Shown piece after piece: positions 34,906 through 47,210 of a stretch of 64,000 nt of DNA. Each line of letters begins with the position of its first letter. Positions within the stretch are counted from its first letter, which is position 1. The notes under the pieces are model-generated. The model had not been told where the DNA came from. It saw nothing but the letters and a program-made list of their open reading frames with translations, and ran no database searches. A program made the translations under genes and the position numbers. Source of the DNA: Acanthosoma haemorrhoidale (lineage: Eukaryota > Arthropoda > Insecta > Hemiptera > Acanthosomatidae); contig OV884011.1 in NCBI GenBank assembly GCA_930367205.1, forward strand, positions 47,443,754-47,507,753, read 5' to 3'.

Positions 34906-35292
34906 AAGTTTTTCCACTCCATTCTATCAATTATATGCCGTGGTTGATCAGATAATGGATGCGAGGGAACCACTTCCATTTCGACTTCTGATTTTTCCTG
35001 AACAAGAAAGTAACATACACATCATGGGTATCACTACCTCCATGTTACAGGGAATGCTATTGCTAATCCATGAGGATGCTGATATGGGCATCTGTTTACA
35101 GTCACTGATATACTGATAAATACATAAAAAGTAACAATAAATACTTGTATGTAACGTAGAAGGTCCGCAAACCATCCTTGTAGAGCCAAGGAACTTGGGG
35201 TGACAGCCTTGGAATGTTTTGACCAGAACATACTTGTAAGGAAGTCAAAACAACGATAAACACATGTAACGGAATATTTAAAATCCCATTGC

Positions 35293-36020
35293 AGCGTCTC
35301 CAGTTTTTTTTTTTTTTTTTTTTTTCTAAGCTCTCTAATTATAAAATTAAGGATGAGGGAAAAATAAAGGGATATTTGGGTTGAGCGGATCCTTGTACTA
35401 GGAGTACCTGCTTGAAGTTGGTGTGAGGGAATTAAGGAGTGTGGGAAGCCTCGGTAGAGGTTGATAGTTGCGGTACAGTGGTGAGAGTCCACTGGTGGCT
35501 GGGCCTAGAGTCCCTCTAGGCATGTAGTGCAGTCTTATTTAGTCGGATAGCAGTGATGGCTGCCCGTTAGAGGCTTGTTGTTGGTGCGCCAAGCGCCGTG
35601 ATATCCATCATTTGGTCTGCTTTACCAGATCTTGAGAGTTGCCATCTTGCCGGTAGCGGTGGGGGTGTCATGTCTCGGAATAGAGGGTTTTGGCTATGTT
35701 TCATCGAGTCAAAGAACTTGATGTGTCTTCTTTGGATGGTTTCGGTGATGGTGGGGACTTCTTCGAATTTTTCGTGGATGTCGGGAGCCTTCATATCACG
35801 AAAAGGGGTATGACTTAGTACCGTGCGCAGGATTTTGTTCTGGAAGCTCTGGAGTCTAGTTATTGTGCTAGTGTGTAGGAATCGGAAGAGTGGTGTCCCA
35901 AACAGTAGAGCTGGTCTCAGGACGCTCTTATATATTAACAGTTTCAGCCGAAGGGATGAGATGCTGGAGAGAGTAGTAACCACCCTACGTACTCTATTCA
36001 ACTTCAACAAGCGTCTCCAG
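35293..36020 (-). mobile_element. Family B non-LTR insertion, 5'-truncated, with TSD and poly(A)
   Basis: The element 35304-36009 is flanked by an 11-bp direct repeat, AGCGTCTCCAG (35293-35303 and 36010-36020). On the minus strand it ends in 22 A residues (35304-35325). Its frame (36010-35567) covers the end of ORF2: SLRLKLLIYKSVLRPALLFG, RLQSFQNKILRT and FFDSMKHSQNPLF. The 3' UTR carries an 8-bp hairpin at 35503-35521. It matches the copy at 51938-53150 closely. The clean target duplication and pure tail indicate a fairly recent insertion. Confidence 0.9.
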
Positions 36021-36051
36021 ATCAGCTACTCAAAGGTTAAATAATTGAGGT

Positions 36052-36660
36052 TTAAGCAGATAATATCTCTGGGAATGGGAAGAGCCAAATTAAAAATTGT
36101 ATGATGAAGACCGTGAGCTTATAGCAAAGAGACTTGAATTCGGAAATTAGATAGTCGGAGGAGTCAATAATAAATATCCAGGTATCTGATAATTTAATAT
36201 GATGGGTAGTGGAGTAAGTAATAAGAAAGAGGAAAGGTTGATTCAAATATGAAGTGAATATGAGCAGCACTATAGATAACTGCATAGAGAATTCGCTGTG
36301 AACGATAACAGATTTCAGCATAAAAGTATTCCATGTGATGGGTTTGGGCTGGAGGAGAAGATAAAAAGATTCGGGTTTTGGGACTTCTATGGCCATAAAG
36401 ACCAAACCCAACATACAAACACACCGATCGACTTCAGCCTATGGTGCTAAAGAAGAGATTAGTTCGAGTGTGGCATAGAAAACGAGGGGATGTAAGGTTT
36501 GAGCCAGGAACCCACAAATGAAAAATGTTTTTAAGGAAGAATCGGAATTATTCGCTGTAATGAACAGATAGGGATTTGATATTGATGTAGGAGGTTGATA
36601 GGATACTGGTGGAAGACAGACGACAAAAAAAACAACAAAAAAAGCAGGAAGCAAGAAGTA
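36052..36660. other. Stretch with overlapping open frames, unrecognised
   Basis: Minus-strand frames at 36052-36414 (120 codons), 36194-36424 and 36439-36684 are hydrophobic and match no family I know. The plus strand is purine-rich here, which tends to open minus-strand frames. I see no support for a gene. Confidence 0.3.
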
Positions 36661-36662
36661 AA

Positions 36663-37229
36663 GGAGCGTATCCGATCCTTTCAATCAAAATAGAGAGGAT
36701 AGTAAATGCCTCTATTACGTCAGCGAGAAAACCCTTCATTATATAAAACCCTACATTCTAGAGCTCATCCCTTCCAAATTCATAAAATTCCATAGTAACC
36801 TATCCAACCACCCCAATCCCCTAGTACAGTCATTACACTGCGCCAGTCATGCCTATAATCCTTCTCGCAGACTAAAACGGCAGTGGCCTCGTCTCCTGGT
36901 ATAAATAAGTGACAGTGGGAGTTCTGGCAATGGGCAGTTTCTCCAATCATGACCTGAGCGTCTTTGGCTCTCGCGCTCTTGATCAGTCTCCGCTGGCTCT
37001 TATCCAGTGACGCGGCAGACGTATGAGCGTGGGGGACTTCCCACGACTCCGCTTACTCTTTCGCAGGAAGGCGACTACCGTGCAAACTTTGGAGGTCACT
37101 GGGATGTTTGTGAATACTGTATGAATGAGCGAGTGAATACAAATTGTAAATATGACATGAATGAGATCATTTATCACAATTAATTATTGCCCAATAAGGC
37201 AGATTTCAATTTTATCATAATATAGTTGT
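36663..37229 (+). mobile_element. Family A retrotransposon 3' fragment
   Basis: It begins at the codons for RIQSFQSK of family A ORF2, runs through ILELIPSKF, and continues in the full 3' UTR to the terminal hairpin (about 37179-37210). It ends TATCATAATATAGTTG, the same variant end as the copy at 15.0 kb and unlike the 50.1 kb copy (TAGCACAATAAAGG), so at least two subfamilies exist. Frames are broken and no target duplication was found. Confidence 0.85.
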
Positions 37230-39825
37230 TTTATTTTTGATTGAAACAAATACAAAACCAAACTTTGTATACTGAAATGGCCTCCTTGAACTGCATCGCA
37301 TGCTTTTTAAGAAGCTACTTAAAGCCAACTATGTTGGTTGGTAAATTATACAAACTAAAATAGGACCTGGTGATAGAGGTCACCTTCCAGTTACAAAGCG
37401 GGAACTAAAACTAACTCACTAACTAACTATAAACTAGGCGTGTTGATCCGGGCTGGCATCCGGTCTACTGGAGTTGGGATTGAGGCTACCAGTTGGGCTA
37501 AAACAGTCCTCCATTCTGGGGCCGTTTTGAGGTGGCTCAAATGCTCAGCAGGAACGATGGTACATGCCAGGTGTCAAGCCTCTGGGGGGTGGCGTTATTT
37601 CGACGGCTTCCTTGGTTCAACCTCCTCAAAGACATCGGCGTTGATTGGGAGAGTCCTTTGCTTAGCTTTTGACATTATAACCTTAGCTTTATTTTTATTA
37701 TTTTTTGTTTTTCGGGCATTTCTGTTTTTAGTTTATTCTGGCCTCTTCCAGAGAAGGCCAAGTTTCCGAAAGAAGAATATTCATATGAGCTGTCGATCCA
37801 TGGTTCTATGGAGCTGTTGACACATCTACGTCGCAGCTGCTTATCCCTACATTTCCACCGATATATATTGTTTTAGTGAATTTTATGTGTGGTTGACTCG
37901 TTTCTCCATGATTTGTCTACTGTATAATTTAACAAAAAATGTATATTGGTTCAGCCAAGTTTAGTTGTTGCATGGATGTCATTATTATTAATAATTAATA
38001 GCCGAAGAAAATATACACTGGTAACATTGAAAATCGAATCTTGGTCGTACACAATACCTATCCAGACGGGGACTCTTTACTAGAGGTCCTAGGCGGTTCC
38101 ACGTTCCAGTGCCAATCCTGTCTATATATTGCTTTGATTTTGTTATCTCTCTTTTTTTTGAAACTCTTAAATTGCAGTCTTTCCACTGTAGTTTAATTAG
38201 GATCATCATCATTGGTTGCAGTATTCACAAACCTATAAGTCTTCAATAGTTGTCAGTGAGAATATACGAGTTGTTTTTGGATACCGGATCAAAGTAGGAA
38301 GAAATATTCCTTAGTTTGTTTTAAGCCCCTGATGAGATTTTTCCAGTACACCGAGTTAACTGAGTTAGAGAGAGTAATTATTTTTGACCTTTTTGATACT
38401 CCCTTGTCTTTACCTATATATCGTTACTCATACGGATATATATAGTAGCTAATTAACAACTTGTTCAAAGAGATCCAACACTTGAAGAAAACAAGCATGT
38501 ACTAATTTTTTTTTAACTCTTTTCCTAGACATGGACAAGAATCCTAAATCTATCGAATTTGATGTTAATTTCAATGGCCATAGAACTTATTGACCATTAA
38601 CTTCCAACTCTCATATAGTCTCCAATATCACTGGTTATTTTAAGTCGTTAAAGATAAGCCTGGACGAGCCAAGAGATTTCTTTTTTACTTGAATAGGACA
38701 GTTGTAAATACGTTTTACATGTATTGTTGCAATACTTTAAAGTTTATATCACATATTCTTACATTCTCCTTTTGTTTCCTTGTCTAAATACAGAGATGTA
38801 TGATATTATTGATTTTTTGCCAGAAGTTAATCGTGCAGGTTATTGTTGTCTATGGGAACATATCAACTTAAGTTGAACACTGTCTTTCCTTCCTACTCAC
38901 ACTGGTGAATGATTTATCAATTGTCCACTGCTTTGACAAAAGAAGGGCCATCAAATGATAGGTAGCCAGGCTGGAATAGTCCACACTTTGTGCCTTGAAA
39001 ACGAATTTTTTTTCTCTTCACATAGGCAAACAACAGTTGAATGTATCAATGAACACACTGGATGAACACACATTTGTCAAAACCTATAAATCGAGACTAG
39101 CTAGTCAAAAGTTTAAACCTTATTGCAACCAGATATCAACCCGTTAGAGTGAGGAAAAATATGGCACTATACGGGTTGGTTTACTGTTCTACAGCCCTCT
39201 CTATACCAAGGGTCTATACCAAGACCTGGGCGGAAAACCGTCGCTTCCTTCCTTAAGGGGACGGGAGATCCACGGGCAGGGCGCATTCCTAAGGAATCCT
39301 TCTCAATGTCCCTCCCTTAGAAATCAGAAACATGAATATTCGTGGGTGAAATGAAGCAGATAAAATACCAAGTTTTAAACTTTGATAAATTTGAGTACAT
39401 GCTTTAAGGTTTTAACGTTTCTATATTGACACAGAACACGCCACTCACAAGGCTCTGTAAGAGATTTGATATTTTCTTTTTACCACACATTTGGTAGATT
39501 TTTCACTAATTAGTCAACCAGCTAAATCTATGATACGATATTAAGCTATCTATACTAGCACCTCAAATCAGGTTCATCATATTTTACTAATCCGCCAATT
39601 TTATTAATGAAGTATTACCCCATTTTCATATCAACGTGCAAACATTTATAACTGAACTACGAGCTAAAACTATTTCGAGACAACACTAAATGAACTATAA
39701 TCTTAGAACTTATGAGCCTGTATATACATCAACAATATTAAAATATTAAAATCAAACCAAATTAGGTAACTTTATGCAAACAAGATAAGAAAGCTCTAAA
39801 GTATTTGTTGTTTCGTTGTCGATGG
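37230..39825. other. Gene-free stretch with one unexplained open frame
   Basis: An open frame of 126 codons at 37440-37820 is GC-richer in its first half and hydrophobic in its second; it is not recognised and could be part of an unknown element. At 39205-39230 the string TCTATACCAAG is repeated in tandem. No exon was seen. Confidence 0.35.
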
Positions 39826-39973
39826 GTTATAAATATTAATTATACACAGATGGTCTGAAAAGTTTCCAACCTCAACATGAAGATGATAGTAAAATAAATA
39901 AAAGCTAGTGAAATAAAAGCTATGTTAGGTCGGAAACTTTTCAGACCATCTGTGTATAATTAATATTTATAAC
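39826..39973. mobile_element. Mariner-type MITE in a palindromic target site
   Basis: The MITE (39845-39954, TA flanks) has termini CACAGATGGTCTGAAAAG inverted at both ends. The pairing continues outward without a mismatch for 19 more bases, to GTTATAAATATTAATTATA at the left edge. The first 42 positions pair perfectly; inside, one mismatch and one bulged base precede a 43-nt spacer. Since the copies at 30.1 and 47.15 kb do not share this flank, the extra palindrome probably belongs to the target. Confidence 0.85.
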
Positions 39974-40017
39974 TCTAGGTGTTTAAGATAGGAAAGGGCT
40001 ATATAATTTTTTTTTTT

Positions 40018-41677
40018 TATTTTAGCATTTAGTTCGCTTTGTTCCATGATCAGTACATAGTTAACGTTAATTAATATACATTTAATGTGGGACTGTAAAT
40101 AAAGCCTGGCCAAAATAAAAGCATCACTTCATCTTGATATTTTAGCATTTATTTTAGTATGGGTTGGTTCCATTATTAGTATATAGTTTATGTTAATTAA
40201 TATACATTTATGAGGGATTTTACACTGTTTATAGCATTCAATACGCATTTTCATATTTTTCATTAGATATTTATAATAAAGGATATTTTCTGGCAACATG
40301 ATCGACATTAAAAGGTTGATTAAGAAAAAAACAAGGAAAATGTTACAAACAGTTTTAATGTGCGATTGAATCACAAACACTGAATTAATTAAAAATTAAA
40401 TTAAATTGAATTTTTACAGTGTTAGTATCGGTAACACCTACTCTTGCTGTCCAGTCATCTCGGCAATGACTAGATGATATGGGAAATGTCCTGTTGAGGA
40501 ATGTTCTTCCATTAATGCGTTTTGTAGTTCATCAAGTATCGTTGGTGCATGATTCTGAGTTCTGATACACCTCTCCAGCATGTCCCACAAGTGCTGATTA
40601 AGGTCAGGACTTCTTGCAAGAAGGGGAAGAAAATTAATTCCTGAAAATAGGTAGTCAGGATAGCAGTGGTGTCGCATTGTCTTGGTGTTAAAGGAAATTT
40701 TCACCAATAGTAGGTGCAAATGACATTACATGTTGCTCCAGGATTTCCTTTACATACCAGTCCGCAGTCATTGAGCCCCTGTTTATTATGTGTAACTTTG
40801 TGTTGGCTTCCAAACTTATGCCAGTCACACCATTACAGAAACCCCTCTAGATGCTACACAGAAAAACCGCTTTCTAAGAGCGCCTTAGCACCCTTATCCG
40901 ACCATCTCAAGAATGTAGGGCAAAGATTGACTCATCACTAATAAAAACTCTTCTCCATTAAGCGATCGTACAATTTGCATAATTCCATGAAAATTCAAGC
41001 CTGGCTACTCAATGCTGTTCAGTGAGAAGTGTACCTGGCAGGGCATCTGGAGGTCAGATTCACATCACGGAGGTGTCGTTCGGTCTGAAATTACCACATT
41101 TCTGGCCGAATGAAGATCATTTTGAAGTTGAAGGTTTGTTTGGAATCTCTTTCTTATGGCCGAGTGCACTATGAAATGGCATCTCTACCTGAAGTACCGC
41201 TAGGCCGACCTCACCATGGTGACTGTCTTCCAGAATTGACTGATTATCCGGCCAGCCGAAGACTGATTTATTCCTATTTATTGATTTATTATACTATAGT
41301 GCTCTACCTGCGATTTCTTCAGGTCTATCCATATTAAAACTTCAAAAAACTCGAACTCAAAAAGAACTTAAAAAAAACAATGGAAAATAAAAAAGTAATT
41401 GCTTAATAACAATCACTCAACATCATTTTCCTAGTATTTTTTCTCACTTACCCTTCAAACGTTGGTCATGTTACCAAAAAATAGTCATTATCATATAAAC
41501 ATCTAAAGAAAAATATGAGAGGTTGTTGTTTAAATATATCATGCTATGAAAAATTATGTGATGCGCTAATTTTGTCCAGAAGTTTATTTGGAGTCCCGCA
41601 TTAAATGTATTTTAGTTAACATAATATAATTAATACTGATAATGGAACCAACCCATACTAAACTAAATGCTAAAATA
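40018..41677 (-). mobile_element. Dead Tc1-like DNA transposon, ~1.66 kb
   Basis: Inverted terminal repeats of about 115 bp lie at 40018-40130 and 41555-41677, both starting TTTTAGCATTTAGTT and passing through ATACATTTAATG, GGGACT and a GG(C/A)CAAAAT block. At the left, the outer part of the repeat occurs a second time in direct orientation (40138-40215), an arrangement reminiscent of IR/DR Tc1 elements. The transposase remnant between the repeats is on the minus strand. The exact outer edges are uncertain by a few bases. Confidence 0.8.
40441..41270 (-). pseudogene. Tc1-like DDE transposase pseudogene
   Basis: Pieces in different frames follow the order of a Tc1 transposase: WRRVFISDESIFALHS with DGRIRV (first catalytic Asp in SDES, 40928-40939); LHIINRGSMTADWYVKEILE; QDNATP (second Asp, 40673-40684); then SPDLNQHLWDMLERCI. 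In the family the last block is SPDLNPIEHLWD, so two residues including the catalytic Glu are missing here (40582-40611). Several stops and frameshifts are present. It cannot encode an active enzyme. Confidence 0.85.
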
Positions 41678-44600
41678 ATATAAAACTACAGAACCCTTTA
41701 CTAGAGTGACACTAAAAGACATTTGACTAAGTTTATTATTGTTGTTCTTTGACATGCCCTAAAAAAAAAAAAAAGAAATTTTTTTTTCAATTTTTATATT
41801 TTAAAGTATAGGAACCATTTACATAAGTTATTGATTGGGGGAAGCATGGCTAGACCTATGATTGAAGCGATCGTGCAAGACTGATTCTCCGGAAAATATT
41901 CCACCCACCCGCCATATTCACCTGCTGCTGTCGATTCATTGCCGAACTAATTACAGCCCCAGCGATTAGATCTGGAATAAAGTGCTCAATTAGGAGCACG
42001 GTTCGCGCCATCTGAATAGTTCAGTGGGGATTATGAGTAACTGCAGCCGATCTAATGTTCACCCATTCCGGTCTAGCCTTGTCGGCCCAACTATTCCGAA
42101 ATCGAATTAGTAGGCTACCTTAACAGGTGTACTTCGCTTTAATCGTTGGATTTAACCAATGGAGATAAACTATATAAAATATAAACTCACCAATGACAAT
42201 ACTAACTTAATTCCATGGATGAAATAGTTTTAATATTTGGTGTACTAAGTTAAAATTTCGGAGTATACATAGATCATTCATGAAATGGATGCACCACATT
42301 AAATGCTTAGAATTTTAAAAGGTAGGTACAATCATCAATGTCACCTAAAAAGAAACATGGTGGATGGTGGTCAACATAAAATGTTCAATTTTATTCTAAT
42401 GATAATCAAAATTAGTAATGGTGAGACTGCATGCTTTGGTGAGTAGGGGGCTTCTCTCTTAATTGGAGTAATATCTGTTTTTTTATCGATAGTCTCTAGT
42501 TATAGTTTTTTCAAAAATTGTAACTATTTTGTAGTAAGATGACTTGGTGGGAAATTCTTTGGGGTCTTTCCTCTTCAAGGTGTTGAAAGAAGTTACTTTC
42601 TGTATGGGGAGTGTTGCACCTTTTCTCGAGTTTCCCGTTTCATTTTTCAGTCTACGGTCTGTACATTATATTCAATGTATTCTGCGCATTGAATGAAAAG
42701 AAAAATTTATTTGGTATAGGCTACAAATGTGAGAGTTTACTGGCAATAATAGCTTTTTTTTTTTTCTTGTTTTGACAGAGGTTTGTGAAACGTTCCAATC
42801 GGACTGATATTGCAATGGCGTATTCCAAAATTTTTGAAACTATATGAGTAGGGATTGGTTCAAATGCAGTAGGTAACGAGAAGTTAGAATTACAAAAATA
42901 TTGTGGAAAATATGAAAACTTTAGATTTCACAAAAAGAATTTTAAAATATTTTACAAATAAAGCTTTGAGGCCCAGGAATAGAAATAACTTGATTCATAC
43001 TTCCTTTTCATTGTAATAGTATTTTGATGTCAATATTTTAGAAATTTACAACTTCTTATTTTTATTACCAAAGTGGTTTTTATAATATTGCTTACAAAAT
43101 GAAGTCAGGTTTTACTTTTATGAAAAATAATTTGTAGTCCCATGCTTTTCTTCAACTCATCTTATCATTAAAATGTAACCAGAGTAATTCTGGCAGTTGT
43201 GGGCACTTTCAATAGAAATCACTTTATTTTATTAAGTTACTATCATGCAATATTGATGTAGATTTGATTTTAAAATGGTATGGAACACTCCAAATTTGTT
43301 GAGAAAAATCTTTTTTTTTGAATCGTGATTTTATCTTTACCTACTATCCCCATTGCAGCGATCCGACATGTTCCAATCACGTAATAGGGCGCATAAGACG
43401 AGATCACACTTTATTGATAGTACTCACCCTGCTCCTTTTCCTTCGAAGATTTCCATCCTAGGAAATGAAAGCATTTCATCAAAAAAGTTTGAAACACGAA
43501 ACCCCAGGAATCCCATTTTAAACCGCCGTGTTTAGCGGTTGACTCGAGTGGGGAACTGTAAATATTTTCAGCAGCTCTTAGAGTGAGCGCAACTCCACTG
43601 TTCTCTTATTCAAAAGCTCCGCCGTGTCCTTAACGACTTCCAGCCATTACACGGCAACCACTCCGGTTGGTCTAAATCCTTCGAAAAAGTAGTGAATCTG
43701 TCTAAGAAAACCAAAATCGAGCTGGGCATGTAACAACATAGAGCAAACACAGTTTCTCAGAGCTCACGTATCAATTACGGCAAATGCCTTCATGATATGT
43801 ATCCGTGTAATTATTAATTACATACAACTATTACACATACAATTATATACAATTAGTTAGCAACTGCAGCTATGGTTTTATCTTAAATAGTAGTAAATAA
43901 GTTTTCTTGTCTCCTCAATTTCAAATACTCGGCATTTATGTCAATATTGGAATAATATTTGCAAGGATTTCATTTTAAATTCATCGGACTAAATGGACCA
44001 CCGGAAGCCTTTGTCAAAGCCGGTATAACTAACCCCCTCCTTCTCTAAAATATTCAAAAGGATTGATGACTAATAGATCAATTATTGACCATCGTACTTT
44101 CTAGGATAATTTAACCTAAAAGGTATAAATTCATGATAATTTATTCTTAATTTAGTTAAATGTACCTTGATAGGTATTACGAATCCACCTTTTGAAAGTT
44201 GATAACATGACCTTTTTTTCGGGGAATCTAATACAATCTATGTCATTAAAAATTCCAGTGAGACAGACCGGTAGAAGTTTGGTGGTCTCTTTGGGGATCT
44301 TAAACGACTTTTCTATAATTTATCCTACTCGAATATCGCTTGCTACACGGACTTTGGATGGTTACACCCCTCTGCCCGTCCATCGTACTTTTTTCAATTC
44401 TTCTTTTAAATCACCAACTCTACCATACTTACATATATAACTTCCTTAAATTTAGGTCCTCTACTCAATCTCAAAACAAAAAACCTCATCTAACACGTCT
44501 TTTTTTACGTAGAACATCTTTTCACGTTTTCTAATGGTCCACACTGAATGTCTGTAACTCCAGCGCCATCAATATCCGACTCTTTCACTCCCATAATTCA

Positions 44601-47151
44601 AATCTAGACACACCCTAATCTTTGTTTCCCCCGAACGAGGAGTATACGAATCACCTCATTTTATCTGCTAGTTAACCAATTATAATTTTCATCGTTTTCC
44701 TATTAATAATTATGTAGTCGGTTCCGTGCTAACTAATGCATCTTCTGAATTCCGAGTTAATGAATTATTTTTTAGCTAAAGACCTGACCGTTTGACAGAC
44801 GCATATAACATATTATACCAACCTTTAAATGTGTTTGAAAGATTCGTTGAAAGAGTCCTCTCTTTGTATTACTTATTGAAAATACACACCAGCTCTTATT
44901 GAAATATTCCCCACCAATGCTGAATGAAGTTATAACGGAACATAGCCTCCGCGAATGAGAGCAAGCCTGACCTAATTTCCACGATAAAAGAAGCAGTAAT
45001 TGCCTTTGAAGCCCCTCGTTCAGTTTAGGCTGAAGAATTTTTGAGGCTTCTACACATGCAAACCGCATGTGATTCCTTTGATGTGGCCAGTGTGGGCCAG
45101 ACAAAGCAATCAGATCCCAGGTCGGCTCTTTGCCAAGCTTTAATCGATTGCCGGCATCATTGTTCTGCCGATAAATATTTTTTCCCGTCATTTGGAGGTA
45201 GGTGAAACTGATGGGTTTGGATAGGGTTGGGGGTAATCTGCAGTCCTTTTGGCCATAGTGACCGGATTGTGGACTAGCCAATGACTGAGTTGGGGGCCTT
45301 ACGGATGACAATATCATATAGACCATTTAGAGCTGTCCTATCCTAATCCATTTTGTCCAAGTTGAAAGAATGAAACTTAAGTTTTAAACAGATACAGGGA
45401 ATATCGTTCTTAAGTGTTCCAGGACAGGTTTTAAACTTTTAGGGTAAAATAAATAAAACTCATTTCTTTTGAACTCCAGGATTTATTGCAGATAAAAAGC
45501 AGAATGATGTGTCTCACCCTGGAGTTTACAATAATGCGAAACCTTAAATAACCTGTCTCAACTGCCCCTGTTGCTTTCGATAGTGGAAGGGTGGAGGATT
45601 CAACAGGATTTAACCGGAGGTTCAGTAAATCATACTAATTACCCCATATAGAAGATAATGTTTCCGAGTGACCCGCTTTTATCTCATTATCTAGGATTTC
45701 TCAAGCCACAGCTGAGAATCTGTTTATTCCTTAATATTGCCTATGGTTACGGTCTCTTATGCGAAAAAATTTAAGTGATTTGCTAATAAAACAAATTTTT
45801 GAAAGCTCAGAAGATACGTTAAACGTTTTATTTTATTTGTAATTATGTTCAAGAATTAATTTTAGCTATTAATATATTTTTCTATTCTATGAACATGATG
45901 GTTTTCCAAAAAAAAAATTCATATTTTCGGGAAAAACGCCTATTTTTCATTTGAATAACAATTTATTGGATACATAAATTACACTCAAAGCCTGCTGATC
46001 ATGTCACTTCAATTTATATGTCTTATTTCATTTATATAATATGATTTAGTCCAAAATGTATACAACTACATTTACTGAATTCGGCACTAATACTGTTTAG
46101 CAACTCTTACGAATAATTCTTATTTAATGCCTGTTGTTTAAAACCATTGAAATACTATAGCAGCTCTAGCCCTCTAATGAATTGAAATATCTTGGTGCTC
46201 TAAAGTCTATAAACTGAAAAGACAATTAGATTTGCGCTTAGACTACAAGCTTGGAATTTTAGATTGCGACGAGAACACTAGAACAAAACGAGGCTCTCCT
46301 AGTCCGGCTAAAACTCATTATATCTTTATTATGCCGGCCTTCTTATTAATTTATGACTTTATAAATTAATCTAAACGCAGAGTTTTTATTTATTAGCTCC
46401 TACAGCTATTAGGTTTAATTAGAAGTCTGGACATACATTACTGGTGTTTTATTGTTATTGGCTCAGTTTATACTGTTAGTTGCAAAATTTTACTGTACTT
46501 ATTAGAGACAATCAATTGAAAAATTATTAATTAGTATATTACATTAGCGTAATTAAGAGACTTAGTCGTTCTGGTACAGTGCTTGATTGTGTATGTTCTA
46601 CGACATCGGTCCTAAAAATATTTCAACCACTCTGAAATTTCAAAGGTTTATCGACAAAAAACCCTAAATATGCTGATTATATGTTAAAATATAGTTATGG
46701 AATGAATGAAAAAAACAATAACATGAAAGAAGTCTGGCCTGCTGCACTGAACTTGATTATTCAACACCTCAAAAGCTTGTTAAGATTCAAAGTTATTAGT
46801 TGTTTCAGATGGTTTACTAATGGGATAGAGGAAAAAAAATACAATTAGAAAAAATATTACCTGAAATCCTTGCAATGTGGTGTTAGAACAGTAAATGAAG
46901 GTTTGTTGGTAAGGGTAGAGTAAGGTTCACTCAATAAGAGAGGGATTTAAAGTCCACTTGTTTATTAAAAACAGTTGGGTTTGTCAGCATTTAATCTGAT
47001 TTTGATATGATATAAAAATGCCTCTGGTTTTTAGCGCCATGCAAATGTGGGTACGATCCACATTTGTCACTGTAGTGAGTAAAGAATATACTATCTTTCG
47101 GTCTCCAGTGATCAAGGTACCTATTATTTCACTGAAGATTTTTCTTATATA
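41678..47151. other. Gene-free stretch with GC-richer islands
   Basis: The island at about 41850-42130 has near-balanced base composition, no long frame, several homeodomain-type TAATTA/ATTAG strings and a 6-bp hairpin (GTGCTC/GAGCAC at 41982-41999); it may be an intronic enhancer. At 43350-43740 two short plus-strand frames (43353-43535 and about 43590-43733) are not recognised. At 44772-45326 a minus-strand frame of 184 codons is open. The remainder is AT-rich. Confidence 0.35.
44772..45326 (-). CDS. Unrecognised 184-codon open frame, doubtful
   Basis: This is the longest host-like open frame outside the retroelements. It begins MVYMILSSVRPPTQSLAS and contains LGKEPTWDLIALSGPHWPH and a leucine-rich block (QRQLLLLLSWKL). 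I recognise no family, signal peptide or repeat. The DNA here is GC-richer than its flanks, which by itself lengthens open frames. It could be a pseudogene, an unknown element's ORF or chance. Confidence 0.2.
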   Translation of the reverse strand: MVYMILSSVRPPTQSLASPQSGHYGQKDCRLPPTLSKPISFTYLQMTGKNIYRQNNDAGNRLKLGKEPTWDLIALSGPHWPHQRNHMRFACVEASKILQPKLNEGLQRQLLLLLSWKLGQACSHSRRLCSVITSFSIGGEYFNKSWCVFSISNTKRGLFQRIFQTHLKVGIICYMRLSNGQVFS

Positions 47152-47210
47152 CACAGGTGGTCTGAAACGTTTCCAACCTCAACATGAAGATGATAATAAA
47201 ATAAATAAAA
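47152..47210 (+). mobile_element. Left half of the mariner-type MITE
   Basis: It starts with TA then CACAGGTGGTCTGAAACG and continues TTTCCAACCTCAACATGAAG through the spacer to ATAAATAAAAG, then stops. The right terminus is absent. It is closer to the 39.8 kb copy than to the 30.1 kb copy. Confidence 0.8.

Noticed and set aside
35034..35492. 152-codon minus-strand open frame
   Set aside because: It reads through the family B 3' UTR, then its poly(A) tail (giving a lysine run) into intron sequence. It is not a gene.
36052..36684. Overlapping hydrophobic frames as a membrane protein gene
   Set aside because: The plus strand is purine-rich, which opens minus-strand frames and yields hydrophobic translations. 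No motif or splice signals support a gene.
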